Source: Pseudarthrobacter equi | GTDB lineage: Bacteria; Actinomycetota; Actinomycetes; Actinomycetales; Micrococcaceae | Length of the DNA stretch: 64,000 bases | NCBI RefSeq assembly: GCF_900105535.1 | Contig: NZ_LT629779.1 | Location: forward strand, 2,480,001-2,544,000 | Direction of reading: 5' to 3' | Part shown: positions 27,222 through 35,551 of the stretch, piece after piece | How the letters are laid out: each line of letters begins with the position of its first letter | Numbering within the stretch: the first letter of the stretch is position 1 | Notes under the pieces: model-generated | The model's input: only the letters and a program-made list of their open reading frames with translations | Told to the model about the DNA's origin: nothing | Database searches by the model: none | Made by a program: the position numbers and the translations under genes

Positions 27222-28562
27222 ATGGCAGACAAATACACGCAACTGGTCAACCAGGGGCTCGGTAAGAACGTCGCCAAGAGGCTTGGACTGCCCCAGCCGG
27301 CGCTGCTGCGCCGGTACAACCCGGGGCAGCCTCTGATATCGGGACCGGTCGTCATCCAGGGCGATTCCGCGGCGGCCGACAAATTGGGCGCTGAGCTGTT
27401 GTCCTGGGACCTGGACATCCGCCGGCACGCAGTTCCAGGCGAGAAGCTCGGGGCCATCATCCTGGTGCTGGACGAGGTGGAACGGCCGGAGGACCTCGGC
27501 AGGACCGTCCTGGGCGCGGCAGCTTCCCTTCGGGACCTCGCGCCAAGCGGCAGGGTCCTCACGGTGTCCCGGCCCGCCGCTGAAGCCGGTTCGCCCGCAG
27601 TTGCAGCGGCCCGTCAGGGAATCGACGGGCTCCTGCGGTCCCTCGCGAAGGAACTGCGTGCCGGCGCAACCGGAAACGGCATCCTCCTGGCGGATGGCGT
27701 GGACATCATGAGCCCCAGCGCCCTGGGCGCCGTGCGTTTCTTCCTTTCCGGACGTTCAGCGTTCGTGGACGGGCAGTTCCTGAAGATTTCCGACGCCGGA
27801 GGCACGCTGCCGCAGGACGCTGGTACACCACTGGCAGGAAAGATCGCAGTCGTCACGGGCGCTGCCCGGGGGATCGGCGCGCAGATTGCCCGCACCCTGC
27901 ACCGGGACGGCGCCACCCTGGTGGTGGTGGATCTCCCCGCGGCCGGGGACCACCTGGCGGCCGTGGCCAACGAAGTCAAGGGAACAGCCCTGCAGTTGGA
28001 CATCACCCGTGCGGATGCCGGGCAAAGGATCATCGACCACGCCGTTCAACGCCACGGCCGGCTCGATATCGTCATCCACAATGCCGGCATCACGCGCGAC
28101 AAGCTCCTCGCCAATATGGATCCGGCCCGCTGGGACTCGGTCATCAACATCAACATCGCTGCCCAGCTTCGGATCAACGAGACGCTCCTCGCATCGGAGC
28201 ACTTCAGCCAGTCACCGCGTATCGTGACTGTTGCGTCCACCAGCGGGATTGCCGGGAACAGGGGGCAGACCAACTATGCGGCCTCCAAGGGAGGAGTCAT
28301 GGGCATGGTCAGGGCAACAGCGCCACTGCTGGCAGAAGCCGGCGGCACCATCAACGCAGTGGCACCGGGGTTCATCGAAACAGAGATGACTGCACGGATC
28401 CCCCTGGCCCTTCGGGAAACAGCGAGGCGCCTGAACTCGCTCAAGCAGGGCGGCCAGCCCGCGGACGTGGCTGAGACCATCGCATTCCTTGCCAGTGACT
28501 CCGCCGGAGGCATCAGCGGTGAAGTACTCCGGGTATGCGGACAGAACCTGGTAGGCGCGTAG
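27222..28562 (+). CDS. High-molecular-weight 3-oxoacyl reductase (FabG4-like)
   Basis: 446 residues, nearly twice a normal FabG. The N-terminal 200 residues form a degenerate, flavodoxin-like Rossmann domain without a glycine motif. The C-terminal domain (about residue 205 on) is a complete SDR: TGAARGIG, NAGITRD, Ser in VASTSG and YxxxK in NYAASKGG. This layout matches M. tuberculosis FabG4, an NADH-dependent ketoacyl-CoA reductase. Its last base is shared with the GTG of the next gene. Confidence 0.92.
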   Translation: MADKYTQLVNQGLGKNVAKRLGLPQPALLRRYNPGQPLISGPVVIQGDSAAADKLGAELLSWDLDIRRHAVPGEKLGAIILVLDEVERPEDLGRTVLGAAASLRDLAPSGRVLTVSRPAAEAGSPAVAAARQGIDGLLRSLAKELRAGATGNGILLADGVDIMSPSALGAVRFFLSGRSAFVDGQFLKISDAGGTLPQDAGTPLAGKIAVVTGAARGIGAQIARTLHRDGATLVVVDLPAAGDHLAAVANEVKGTALQLDITRADAGQRIIDHAVQRHGRLDIVIHNAGITRDKLLANMDPARWDSVININIAAQLRINETLLASEHFSQSPRIVTVASTSGIAGNRGQTNYAASKGGVMGMVRATAPLLAEAGGTINAVAPGFIETEMTARIPLALRETARRLNSLKQGGQPADVAETIAFLASDSAGGISGEVLRVCGQNLVGA

Positions 28563-29569
28563 TGGCGGCGCAGCCCCTCATCCTGGGAGAGATGCCGTCA
28601 CTGTCCAAGCTCTACATCAACGCCGCCGCGCAGGCTGCCCGGCGGCGGCTCCTCGGCACAGCCGATTCCTCCCACCTGCCCGAGGAAAGCCACGAGGTGC
28701 GCGGCGTCGCGGTGGACGTCGCAAACCTGACCGCCTACCAGCACCTGTTGGGCGAGACCGCCAGCGATGTGCTGCCCGCGGGGTTCGTCCATGCCTTGGC
28801 GTTTCCACTGGCCATGAGCGTGATGAACCGGGACGACTTCCCGCTCCCTCTGCTGGGCATGATCCACCTGGGCAACCGGGTGGAACAGCGCGTGCCGCTC
28901 CTCTTCACCGAGGCCCTCGACATCACTGCGCGGGTAGAGAACCTGCGGGGGCACCGGTCCGGCACGCAGGTGGACGTTGTGGCAGAAGTCCGCAAATCCG
29001 GTAGTGATGCCGTTTGCTGGCTGGGAGTCTCCACTTACCTGGCGAAGGGGATCTTCCTGCCGGGGATCGATAAACCTTCGGCCCATCACGGCAAGCCCGA
29101 CTTCCGTGCGCCCGATCCGACGGCACTCTGGCAGTTGGGTGTCGACGCGGGCCGGGCCTACGCCGCCGTTTCCGGCGACTTCAACCCCATTCACCTCAGC
29201 GTGCTGTCTGCGCAGGCGTTGGGCATGCGCCGGTCGATAGCACACGGCATGTACCTGGCTTCCAGGGCGCTCGCCGACGTCGGCCCTGCCCGCGGTGATT
29301 CCTTCATCTGGGAGGTCGGGTTCGAAGCACCGGTGTTCCTGCCGGCGCGGGTTGCCCTGGACATCAGCACTGAACAGGACGGCACAGGCGGCTGGCACCG
29401 TTCGGATTTCGTTGCCTGGAACCCGCGGTCCGGGCGGCGCCACTTCACCGGCTCAGTTGCGGCGCTTGAACGCACGGCCGCCGGCACGGGTAGCGAAGGG
29501 TCCGGCAAGGCCACTCCCGGCCCCGCCGAAACCGGCGTTTCAGGGCTGGTGCAGGAAGAACGGGTCTAG
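28562..29569 (+). CDS. MaoC-family (R)-3-hydroxyacyl dehydratase, HtdX-like
   Basis: 335 residues with two hot-dog domains. The C-terminal domain has the hydratase-2 motif SGDFNPIHLS (catalytic Asp and His) near residue 205, followed by RRSIAHGM. The N-terminal half is the non-catalytic hot dog. GTG start at 28562 overlaps the upstream TAG by one base, giving translational coupling. With FabG4-like and FadA2-like proteins it matches the order htdX-fabG4-fadA2 of M. tuberculosis. Confidence 0.9.
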   Translation: MAAQPLILGEMPSLSKLYINAAAQAARRRLLGTADSSHLPEESHEVRGVAVDVANLTAYQHLLGETASDVLPAGFVHALAFPLAMSVMNRDDFPLPLLGMIHLGNRVEQRVPLLFTEALDITARVENLRGHRSGTQVDVVAEVRKSGSDAVCWLGVSTYLAKGIFLPGIDKPSAHHGKPDFRAPDPTALWQLGVDAGRAYAAVSGDFNPIHLSVLSAQALGMRRSIAHGMYLASRALADVGPARGDSFIWEVGFEAPVFLPARVALDISTEQDGTGGWHRSDFVAWNPRSGRRHFTGSVAALERTAAGTGSEGSGKATPGPAETGVSGLVQEERV

Positions 29570-29578
29570 GAACGCCCG

Positions 29579-30697
29579 CTAGTCTGCCGTTCGGACGGCC
29601 CGAAGGATGCGGTGCAGGCTAAGCAGGATGGATTCCGAAGCGGGTACCATTCCCTGCTCGGCTTCCCTGGTGGAGGTGGCAGCCATGCACGCGTCCACCG
29701 CTGCCTTCGCGGCATCGAAGCGGTCCTGGTGCCCCTGCTTGTCATCATCCCCGTAGGACGTCAGCAGGTCTCCGGCGGCCGTCATCGCCTCGGACAGGGG
29801 TTTGCTGTCCTGAACCGGCACCTCGTAGGGGACGTCGCTTTCCCAAATGACATCGGTGAGCACGTCGGTCATGTCCTGGATGTGGAACGTCACCCGCTCC
29901 AGCTCCCGCAGGTGCCTGTAGTCCTCGTCCACGTCGCGGGGATGGAACCTCCGCCTCGGATTGCCCCGGCGGCTGGCATCGGCTTCCCTGACGAGGTGGC
30001 GTACGGAGCGTGTGGCAGCTGCCAGTTCATCGGACCGGCGGGACCATTCGGCATGGGCGGGCGGCCACTCCTCCCGGAGCGCCTTCCCCATGTCGGTCAG
30101 CTGGGTCCCGAGTGCACGCCGCAGTTCGTCGAGGCTGGCTGCGGCTGCGTTGAAGTGCAGCGGTGGAAATATCACGAAGTTCACGCCGATGCCCACGGCC
30201 ACACCCACACCCATCTGCACCAGGTAACCGAACGAAAAATCGTCGGGGTGGCTGTTGCCCACCAGCAACACGAGGAGGGCCGCCGTCGGAATCCAATCAC
30301 TTCCGGATCCGATGCCGGGCAGGCCGCCCAGGAGGACGCCGATGCCCATGAAGATCGCCACGGTAAGGGGTGAGGGATCGGTAAAGGCCACGAGGACGAA
30401 TGCCAAGCCGATGCCGACGGCGAGGCCGGCCAATGCCTGCAGCCCCTGGCGGACCGAGCCGGCGATGTTGTGGTACATCGCCACCAGGGCTCCCAGCGGA
30501 GCGTAGTAGGGGTAGTCCGCAGCTGCCCCGGGCATCAGGGGTGCAATCAGGAAGGCAAGCCCGGCTGCGATGGCCGCTTTGGCGGCCAGCTGGAGCCGCT
30601 GGGCGGCGAAGGCGGCCGTGAGTCCGGAGACCGCCCGCTTCAGGATCTCGGTTCCCCGGCCCCATATGACTTGCGTTCTGGCTTGCGGCCTGCTCAT
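29579..30697 (-). CDS. FUSC family (aromatic acid exporter-like) membrane protein
   Basis: 372 residues. The first half has about six membrane helices (residues about 35-180) with the FUSC pattern APLGALVAMY...GLQALAGLAVGIGLAF. The second half is a soluble helical, charged domain. The family exports aromatic acids or is simply uncharacterised. Convergent with the MaoC gene (9-bp gap). No periplasmic adaptor gene is near, as expected for a Gram-positive. Confidence 0.85.
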   Translation of the reverse strand: MSRPQARTQVIWGRGTEILKRAVSGLTAAFAAQRLQLAAKAAIAAGLAFLIAPLMPGAAADYPYYAPLGALVAMYHNIAGSVRQGLQALAGLAVGIGLAFVLVAFTDPSPLTVAIFMGIGVLLGGLPGIGSGSDWIPTAALLVLLVGNSHPDDFSFGYLVQMGVGVAVGIGVNFVIFPPLHFNAAAASLDELRRALGTQLTDMGKALREEWPPAHAEWSRRSDELAAATRSVRHLVREADASRRGNPRRRFHPRDVDEDYRHLRELERVTFHIQDMTDVLTDVIWESDVPYEVPVQDSKPLSEAMTAAGDLLTSYGDDDKQGHQDRFDAAKAAVDACMAATSTREAEQGMVPASESILLSLHRILRAVRTAD

Positions 30698-30769
30698 CCG
30701 CCCAACCTTAGGGTGGTTTTACCCGCAACCCCAAAAGGCGCAGGTCAGGGCGCCGGAGGCTTGTGCGTT

Positions 30770-31885
30770 CTACGCCAGTGCGGCCGCCGAGCGCCGTACT
30801 GCGGCCGCCAGCCGATGGGCCCTGCCGGGCGTCCGGCCGTCCTCGGCCCGCTGCGGAATGTAACCGAAACCGAGGGAGTAGGCCGGGTCCGCGAAGCCAA
30901 GCGCGGCGTTGGCGCCTTCATGGCCGAAGGCCCGGTGGCTGCCAAAGTTGCGGGAGGGGTGAGGTTTCATGAAGACCACGGCGAAGGCGTTGTCCAGGCC
31001 TGACGAACGGTCCAGTCCCCAGACCTGTTCGGTGGACATCCGGCGGACTGTGTCCTCGCCGAGGAATGGTTCTGAGTTGTCCGCGCCAGTGGTGGCCGCA
31101 GCGTACAGGTGGGCAAGGCCGTCCGCTGAGCCCACGCCTCCGGCGGCTGACATTCCGGCTGCGCGGACACTCCGGATGTTCGGGAGTTCCATGATGGTGC
31201 TGACCGGTGAATTCGAGTTCAGCCCGTCCAGGCTCAGTGGATCGAGCCATGGCTGGTCAGGTTCAGCGGTGTACAGGACGTCCCTGTAGCGGTGTTCCTC
31301 TTCGTCGGGCAGCCCCAGGAAGAAGTCCACACCATACGGGATCCGGATCCGACGGTCGTAAAGGTCCTGCAATGACTCTCCCGACGTCCGCCGGCAAAGC
31401 TCCTCCATCAGGATGCCTATGGTGAGTGCGTGGTAGCCGAACTGCCGTCCCGGTTGCCACACAGGCCGGGCTGAAGCCAGCCTGGCCGCAGCCCCGGCTG
31501 TTGTGAACTCGGCCAACCCAAAGCCACCTTCGATGCCCGGCAGCCCCGCCTGGTGCGACAGGGCCTCACGTACCAACAACCGGTCCTTGCCGTGCACCCC
31601 AAACTCCGGCCAATAAAAGGCCACGGGCCGGTCGAGGTCAAGGACGTTCTTTTGCACCAGGAGAGCGATCACCATGGCGGCGACGCCTTTTGAACATGAG
31701 TAAGCCCCGGTAACGCTGTCCGCGGCCATGCCCGGGCCACCGGTCAACCCCACCACCCGCACACCGCCGTGGTACGCCGAGAGCTGTGCGCTGTAGTTCG
31801 GGTCTTCTGCCAGGAAGGACTCAAACAGGTCCAGGACGTCTTCGAAGCCGGCGGCTACCGCGCCGTGGGAAATCTGCATCCCCAC
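30770..31885 (-). CDS. Serine hydrolase, class C β-lactamase fold
   Basis: 371 residues. Catalytic Ser63-x-x-Lys66 in YSCSKG, and a Tyr motif in the FGYHALTIG region where the family has YSN. It has no signal peptide, so it is probably a cytoplasmic esterase or peptidase rather than a secreted β-lactamase. The start is GTG at 31885; an ATG two codons later (MQISHG) is equally possible. The gene ends 72 bp upstream of the FUSC gene's start. Confidence 0.85.
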   Translation of the reverse strand: MGMQISHGAVAAGFEDVLDLFESFLAEDPNYSAQLSAYHGGVRVVGLTGGPGMAADSVTGAYSCSKGVAAMVIALLVQKNVLDLDRPVAFYWPEFGVHGKDRLLVREALSHQAGLPGIEGGFGLAEFTTAGAAARLASARPVWQPGRQFGYHALTIGILMEELCRRTSGESLQDLYDRRIRIPYGVDFFLGLPDEEEHRYRDVLYTAEPDQPWLDPLSLDGLNSNSPVSTIMELPNIRSVRAAGMSAAGGVGSADGLAHLYAAATTGADNSEPFLGEDTVRRMSTEQVWGLDRSSGLDNAFAVVFMKPHPSRNFGSHRAFGHEGANAALGFADPAYSLGFGYIPQRAEDGRTPGRAHRLAAAVRRSAAALA

Positions 31886-31909
31886 ATTGTAGGGGAAACC
31901 GCTTTCCGC

Positions 31910-32995
31910 CTAGCGGGCCGCTCCGTGCCCAGGCTCTACTTCCTCGCCCTTCCTTACTGGCCCTGGTGGCGTTCCGTCGCCGAAGGGCCGTCCGCCGAGC
32001 GCTTCCCGGCCGTGCGCTTCGAGCCACCCGGACAGGTCCGGCCCGGCCGGGACGATGCCGGTGGGATTGATGTCCTCGTGAACGATGTAATAGTGCTGTT
32101 TGATCTGCACGAAGTCTGTGGTGTCCCCGAAACCGGGAGTCTGGAAGAGGTCCCGGGCGTAAGCCCACAGGGCCGGCATTTCGCTGAGCTTTTGCCGGTT
32201 GCACTTGAAGTGGCCGTGGTAAACCGCGTCAAAGCGTGCCAGCGTCGTGAACAGGCGGACATCCGCTTCGGTGATGGTGTCGCCAACCAGGTAACGCTGA
32301 GCGGTGAGGCGGTCCTCCAGCCAGTCCATGGCTGTCCAGAGCCGGTCGTAGGCGGCCTGGTACGCCTCCTGGGATCCTGCGAACCCACACCGGTACACGC
32401 CGTTGTTCACTTCGGTGAACACCCGCTTGTTCACGGTATCGATCTCATCGCGGAGCGGTTCCGGATAGAGGTCCGGGGCGCCCGGCCGGTGGAATTCAGT
32501 CCACTCCGTAGAGAAATCCAGCGTGATTTGGGGAAAGTTGTTGGTCACCACAGCGCCGGTGGGCACATCCACCAGGGCAGGAACGGTAATACCCCGCGGG
32601 TAGCCGGGAAAACGCTTGAAGTAGGCCTCCTGCAATCGCTCAATGCCCAGGACCGGATCCTTTCCGCCGGGATCAAGGTCGAACGTCCAGGACCGGGAAT
32701 CATGCGTTGGTCCAGGCTGCCCAAGGGAGATAGCTTCCTCGAGGCCCAACAGCCTGCGTACGATGACTGTCCGGTTGGCCCAGGGGCAGGCCCGTGCTGC
32801 AACCAGCCGGTAGCGTCCTGCTTCGGCGCGCCAGCCTGGCTCGCCGTGGTCCCCGGGCCTGCCATCCCGGGTCACCCGGTCCTCGATGTAATTGGTGTCC
32901 CGCGTAAACTCCTGGCCGCCGGTGACGTAGGCGCCCCGGGTGCTGTGCTCCCCGGTTCCGCCGGCGGTCAGGGTGCTCTCCGTGTCGTGGCTCAT
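31910..32995 (-). CDS. Glutathionyl-hydroquinone reductase-like GST (Xi class)
   Basis: 361 residues with a thioredoxin-fold N-terminal half and a helical GST C-terminal half. Catalytic Cys70 lies in ARACPWANRT, the CPWA signature of Xi-class GSTs (YqjG, PcpF), and the NNFPQI and PALVDVP motifs of that class are present. Those enzymes use glutathione to reduce glutathionyl-hydroquinones. This organism makes mycothiol (mshC at 46257), so the thiol partner may differ. 9 bp separate it from the M50 gene upstream. Confidence 0.88.
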   Translation of the reverse strand: MSHDTESTLTAGGTGEHSTRGAYVTGGQEFTRDTNYIEDRVTRDGRPGDHGEPGWRAEAGRYRLVAARACPWANRTVIVRRLLGLEEAISLGQPGPTHDSRSWTFDLDPGGKDPVLGIERLQEAYFKRFPGYPRGITVPALVDVPTGAVVTNNFPQITLDFSTEWTEFHRPGAPDLYPEPLRDEIDTVNKRVFTEVNNGVYRCGFAGSQEAYQAAYDRLWTAMDWLEDRLTAQRYLVGDTITEADVRLFTTLARFDAVYHGHFKCNRQKLSEMPALWAYARDLFQTPGFGDTTDFVQIKQHYYIVHEDINPTGIVPAGPDLSGWLEAHGREALGGRPFGDGTPPGPVRKGEEVEPGHGAAR

Positions 32996-33004
32996 CTGCC
33001 CAGC

Positions 33005-33745
33005 CTATGCGCCAGCAGACAGGACGGCGGTGACAGGCTGCAACGCGACGATCCACGAGCCGGCCACGATAGCCGAAAAAAGGAGAATCCATACACCGGA
33101 GGGAACATGGGTGGCCCTGTACAGCAGGTAGGCGTCGGAGGTGGCAAGCTGGCTCCGCCTGCGCAGGTGCACGTGGGCCAGTTTGATGAGGTCCCGCACC
33201 GCCCCAACCAGCAAGGCCAGTCCAAGGATGACGGCGACGTGCCCAGTGAATTCCCTGGGCACAACGAGGATCATGGCCAGGGTGGCGCCAATCGCTGCCA
33301 GCGTGATGAGGAATCCGGCAAGGTTGCGCAGAAACACCAGCGTGGCTGCAAGGGCGAGGCCTCCGGCGGCGATGGCAGCCGGCCCCCAGCCGCTGAATCC
33401 GCACACCACAAACACCGCGCCGGCCACCGCGGGCACAGGGTACCCCCAGAAGCATGACCACACAGTGGCCAGCCTGCTGCGGCTGTATGTGGTGGTGGTG
33501 CCGGAATGATCGAGGCGCAAATGGATGCCGGAGAGCCGCTGTCCGCTCGTTACGGCGGCAAAAGCGTGTCCGAGCTCATGCGTAGCCGTGGTCAGGAGGC
33601 CAAAGTACTTCCAGGAGCGCCGGGGTACGGACAGCGCAGTCGCGGCCAGTAACGCCAGCACAAGTTCGGTCAGGGTGACGAGGGGCGGCGCCGTGCGGGT
33701 GAAGGATGCCAGCAGGACCTGCCACAGGTCGGCGGTCCCGTTCAT
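33005..33745 (-). CDS. M50 family membrane metallopeptidase
   Basis: 246 residues with about six membrane helices. Zinc motif H56-E57-L-G-H60 (ATHELGHAFAAV) lies at the end of the second hydrophobic stretch. It resembles the short M50B type (YtxB/DUF-like) with no PDZ or CBS domain. The third zinc ligand Asp is not obvious in the usual NxxPxxxLDG form. The substrate is unknown. Co-directional with the GST-like gene (9 bp). Confidence 0.85.
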   Translation of the reverse strand: MNGTADLWQVLLASFTRTAPPLVTLTELVLALLAATALSVPRRSWKYFGLLTTATHELGHAFAAVTSGQRLSGIHLRLDHSGTTTTYSRSRLATVWSCFWGYPVPAVAGAVFVVCGFSGWGPAAIAAGGLALAATLVFLRNLAGFLITLAAIGATLAMILVVPREFTGHVAVILGLALLVGAVRDLIKLAHVHLRRRSQLATSDAYLLYRATHVPSGVWILLFSAIVAGSWIVALQPVTAVLSAGA

Positions 33746-33827
33746 CCGGGCGTGCCACGTCTAATGATTAAGGTGCCGTCCATGGCTCCAACGCTACCGG
33801 GCCACGCTGGACGTCCCCTTTAAAGCC

Positions 33828-33855
33828 GGAAGGCACGCCGGGTGGCGTGCCTTCC
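33828..33855 (-). terminator. Intrinsic terminator-like hairpin
   Basis: A perfect 12-bp stem GGAAGGCACGCC with loop GGGT, in the spacer after the DUF4193 stop on the minus strand. The sequence just beyond it (CTTTAAAGGGG read on the minus strand) has a short T-run. Confidence 0.8.
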
Positions 33856-33896
33856 GTTGCGGCCGGATCCGGAAGGATCCGAAGGGTTCCTGGTGC

Positions 33897-34199
33897 CTAG
33901 CCTTCGCACTCGGTGCAGTAGCTGTGACCATCCTTCTGGCGGGCTATCTGGGACCGGTGACGGACCAGGAAGCAGGAGTAGCAGGTGAATTCGTCGTCAG
34001 CCTGCGGAATGACCTGCACCACGAGCTCTTCGGCAACGAATTCGCCGCCCGGTACGCCCGCGCTGTCGAGCCCGTCAGCCTCATCCAGCTCAAGGACGAC
34101 ACTTCGCGCATCGGGAGCATTCGCTGACTGGAGCTGCTCGAGCGAGTTGTCCTGCGACTCCTTGACGTCGGAGCGCAGTTCATCATAATCGGTTGCCAA
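33897..34199 (-). CDS. DUF4193 family zinc-ribbon protein
   Basis: 100 residues. It begins MATDYDELRSD with a TTG start at 34199; the usual N-terminus of the family is MATDYD, which decides the start. The middle is acidic. The C-terminus holds a four-Cys zinc ribbon: CYSC near residue 73 and YCTECEG at the end. The family is universal in actinobacteria, function unknown. Confidence 0.92.
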   Translation of the reverse strand: MATDYDELRSDVKESQDNSLEQLQSANAPDARSVVLELDEADGLDSAGVPGGEFVAEELVVQVIPQADDEFTCYSCFLVRHRSQIARQKDGHSYCTECEG

Positions 34200-34360
34200 T
34201 TTAGGTGCTTCTCTTTTCTTTGGTTGGCCTGTCGCGTATGAAACGTACAGCATCAAGGGGGTATTCCCCAAGAGAGGGAGTATATTTGCCGCCGCCTGGG
34301 TACAGGTTCCATGACGCGGCCGGCCCACCACCACTGGATGGTTTCCGCGCCGGAAGCGGT

Positions 34361-34384
34361 GGGCGCACCAGCAGTTGTGCGCCC
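34361..34384 (+). promoter_or_regulatory. Leader hairpin upstream of GT9 gene
   Basis: GGGCGCAC/GTGCGCCC arms with an 8-nt loop, ending 9 nt before the GAAAGGA ribosome-binding site of the first GT9 gene. It could influence translation of that gene or be a chance GC-rich stem. The 206-bp leader shows no known riboswitch pattern. Confidence 0.3.
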
Positions 34385-34405
34385 AAAGGATCCGAAAGGA
34401 CGCAC

Positions 34406-35551
34406 GTGGAACTACTCACGGCAGGTTTTGGCGGTGCCGCCCAGGTAGCAACGGGCGTTGGGCCCGTATTGGAGAAATTCGACGGCATCTCGCGGATTGC
34501 CGTCCTTCGCGGCGGCGGGCTGGGTGACCTGATCTTCGCTGTTCCCGCGATGGCGGCACTAAAAGCGGCCTATCCGGAGGCAGCCCTGACGCTCCTCGGC
34601 ACGCCGGTTCATGAGGCGCTTTTGGCTGCTGTCGAAAGCCCGGTGGACGATTTTTGTCTGCTGCCGTTTGCCGAAGGCGTCCGGCCCGGTGTTGAAGATC
34701 ACTCAGAGCTGGAAGGCTTTTTTGACCGGCAGCGGGCACGACGGTTTGATCTCGCTGTGCAGCTTCATGGCGGTGGACGGTACTCGAACCCCTTCCTGCT
34801 ACGCCTGGGAGCACGCCACACTGTGGGTACCCAGACGGCGGATGCCGCAGGCCTGGAGCGGACCGTTCCCTATATCTACTATCAGCATGAGCCCCTGCGT
34901 GCCCTGGAGGTGGCAGGGTTCGCCGGCGCCGTACCCGTGGACCTTGAAGCGAGGCTTGTCCCCGCGGCAGGGGTGCGGGGCACACGCCACGCAACCAACG
35001 ACGACGGCGCGCAGCCCCTCGTGGTGATCCATCCGGGCGCAACCGACCCCCGGCGTCGTTGGCCCGTTGAGCGCTTTGCCCAGCTTGCCGGCGCATGCGC
35101 CGCGGACGGCTGCCGCGTCCTGGTCATCGGCGACGACAGCGAACGGGAGCTGGGAGAACAGATCGCTGCGACAGCCGCCTCAACATCCGTGGAGTCCCTG
35201 GCGGGCAAGCTCTCCATGGCCGAACTGGTGGGCCTGCTGGCCGGCGCCTCGGTGGTGGTGGGCAACGACAGCGGCCCGCGCCATCTCGCCCAGGCGTTTG
35301 GTGTGCCAACGGTGGGCGTTTTCTGGGTGGGTAACGTCATCAACGCCGGTGCCCTGGGGAGGTCAATGCACCGTGTGCACCTTTCCTGGTTTACGGCGTG
35401 TCCCACGTGCGGGATCGATATAACGCAGGTGGGCTGGACGGCACCGCGGTGTGCGCATGACGATTCAATCGTCGCCGGGGTGGAGGTCAGGGGGGTCTAC
35501 GAGGATGTGCGGAACCTGGTGGCCACTGCCGTACGAAAGTCACTCGCATGA
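34406..35551 (+). CDS. Glycosyltransferase family 9 protein (first of pair)
   Basis: 381 residues, GT-B fold of the ADP-heptosyltransferase (GT9) superfamily. Motifs: RIAVLRGGGLGDLIFAVPAM near residue 28, HPGATDPRRRWP at about 210, and GNDSGPRHLAQAFGVP at about 285. The GTG start at 34406 has GAAAGGA five nt upstream; the longer frame to 34205 has no support. The sugar and acceptor are unknown, since this organism lacks lipopolysaccharide. Its stop overlaps the start of a second GT9 gene (ATGA). Confidence 0.9.
   Translation: MELLTAGFGGAAQVATGVGPVLEKFDGISRIAVLRGGGLGDLIFAVPAMAALKAAYPEAALTLLGTPVHEALLAAVESPVDDFCLLPFAEGVRPGVEDHSELEGFFDRQRARRFDLAVQLHGGGRYSNPFLLRLGARHTVGTQTADAAGLERTVPYIYYQHEPLRALEVAGFAGAVPVDLEARLVPAAGVRGTRHATNDDGAQPLVVIHPGATDPRRRWPVERFAQLAGACAADGCRVLVIGDDSERELGEQIAATAASTSVESLAGKLSMAELVGLLAGASVVVGNDSGPRHLAQAFGVPTVGVFWVGNVINAGALGRSMHRVHLSWFTACPTCGIDITQVGWTAPRCAHDDSIVAGVEVRGVYEDVRNLVATAVRKSLA

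Noticed and set aside
33861..33890. GGATCC/GGAAGG short repeats
   Set aside because: Too short and too few to indicate a repeat family; part of the spacer beside the DUF4193 terminator.
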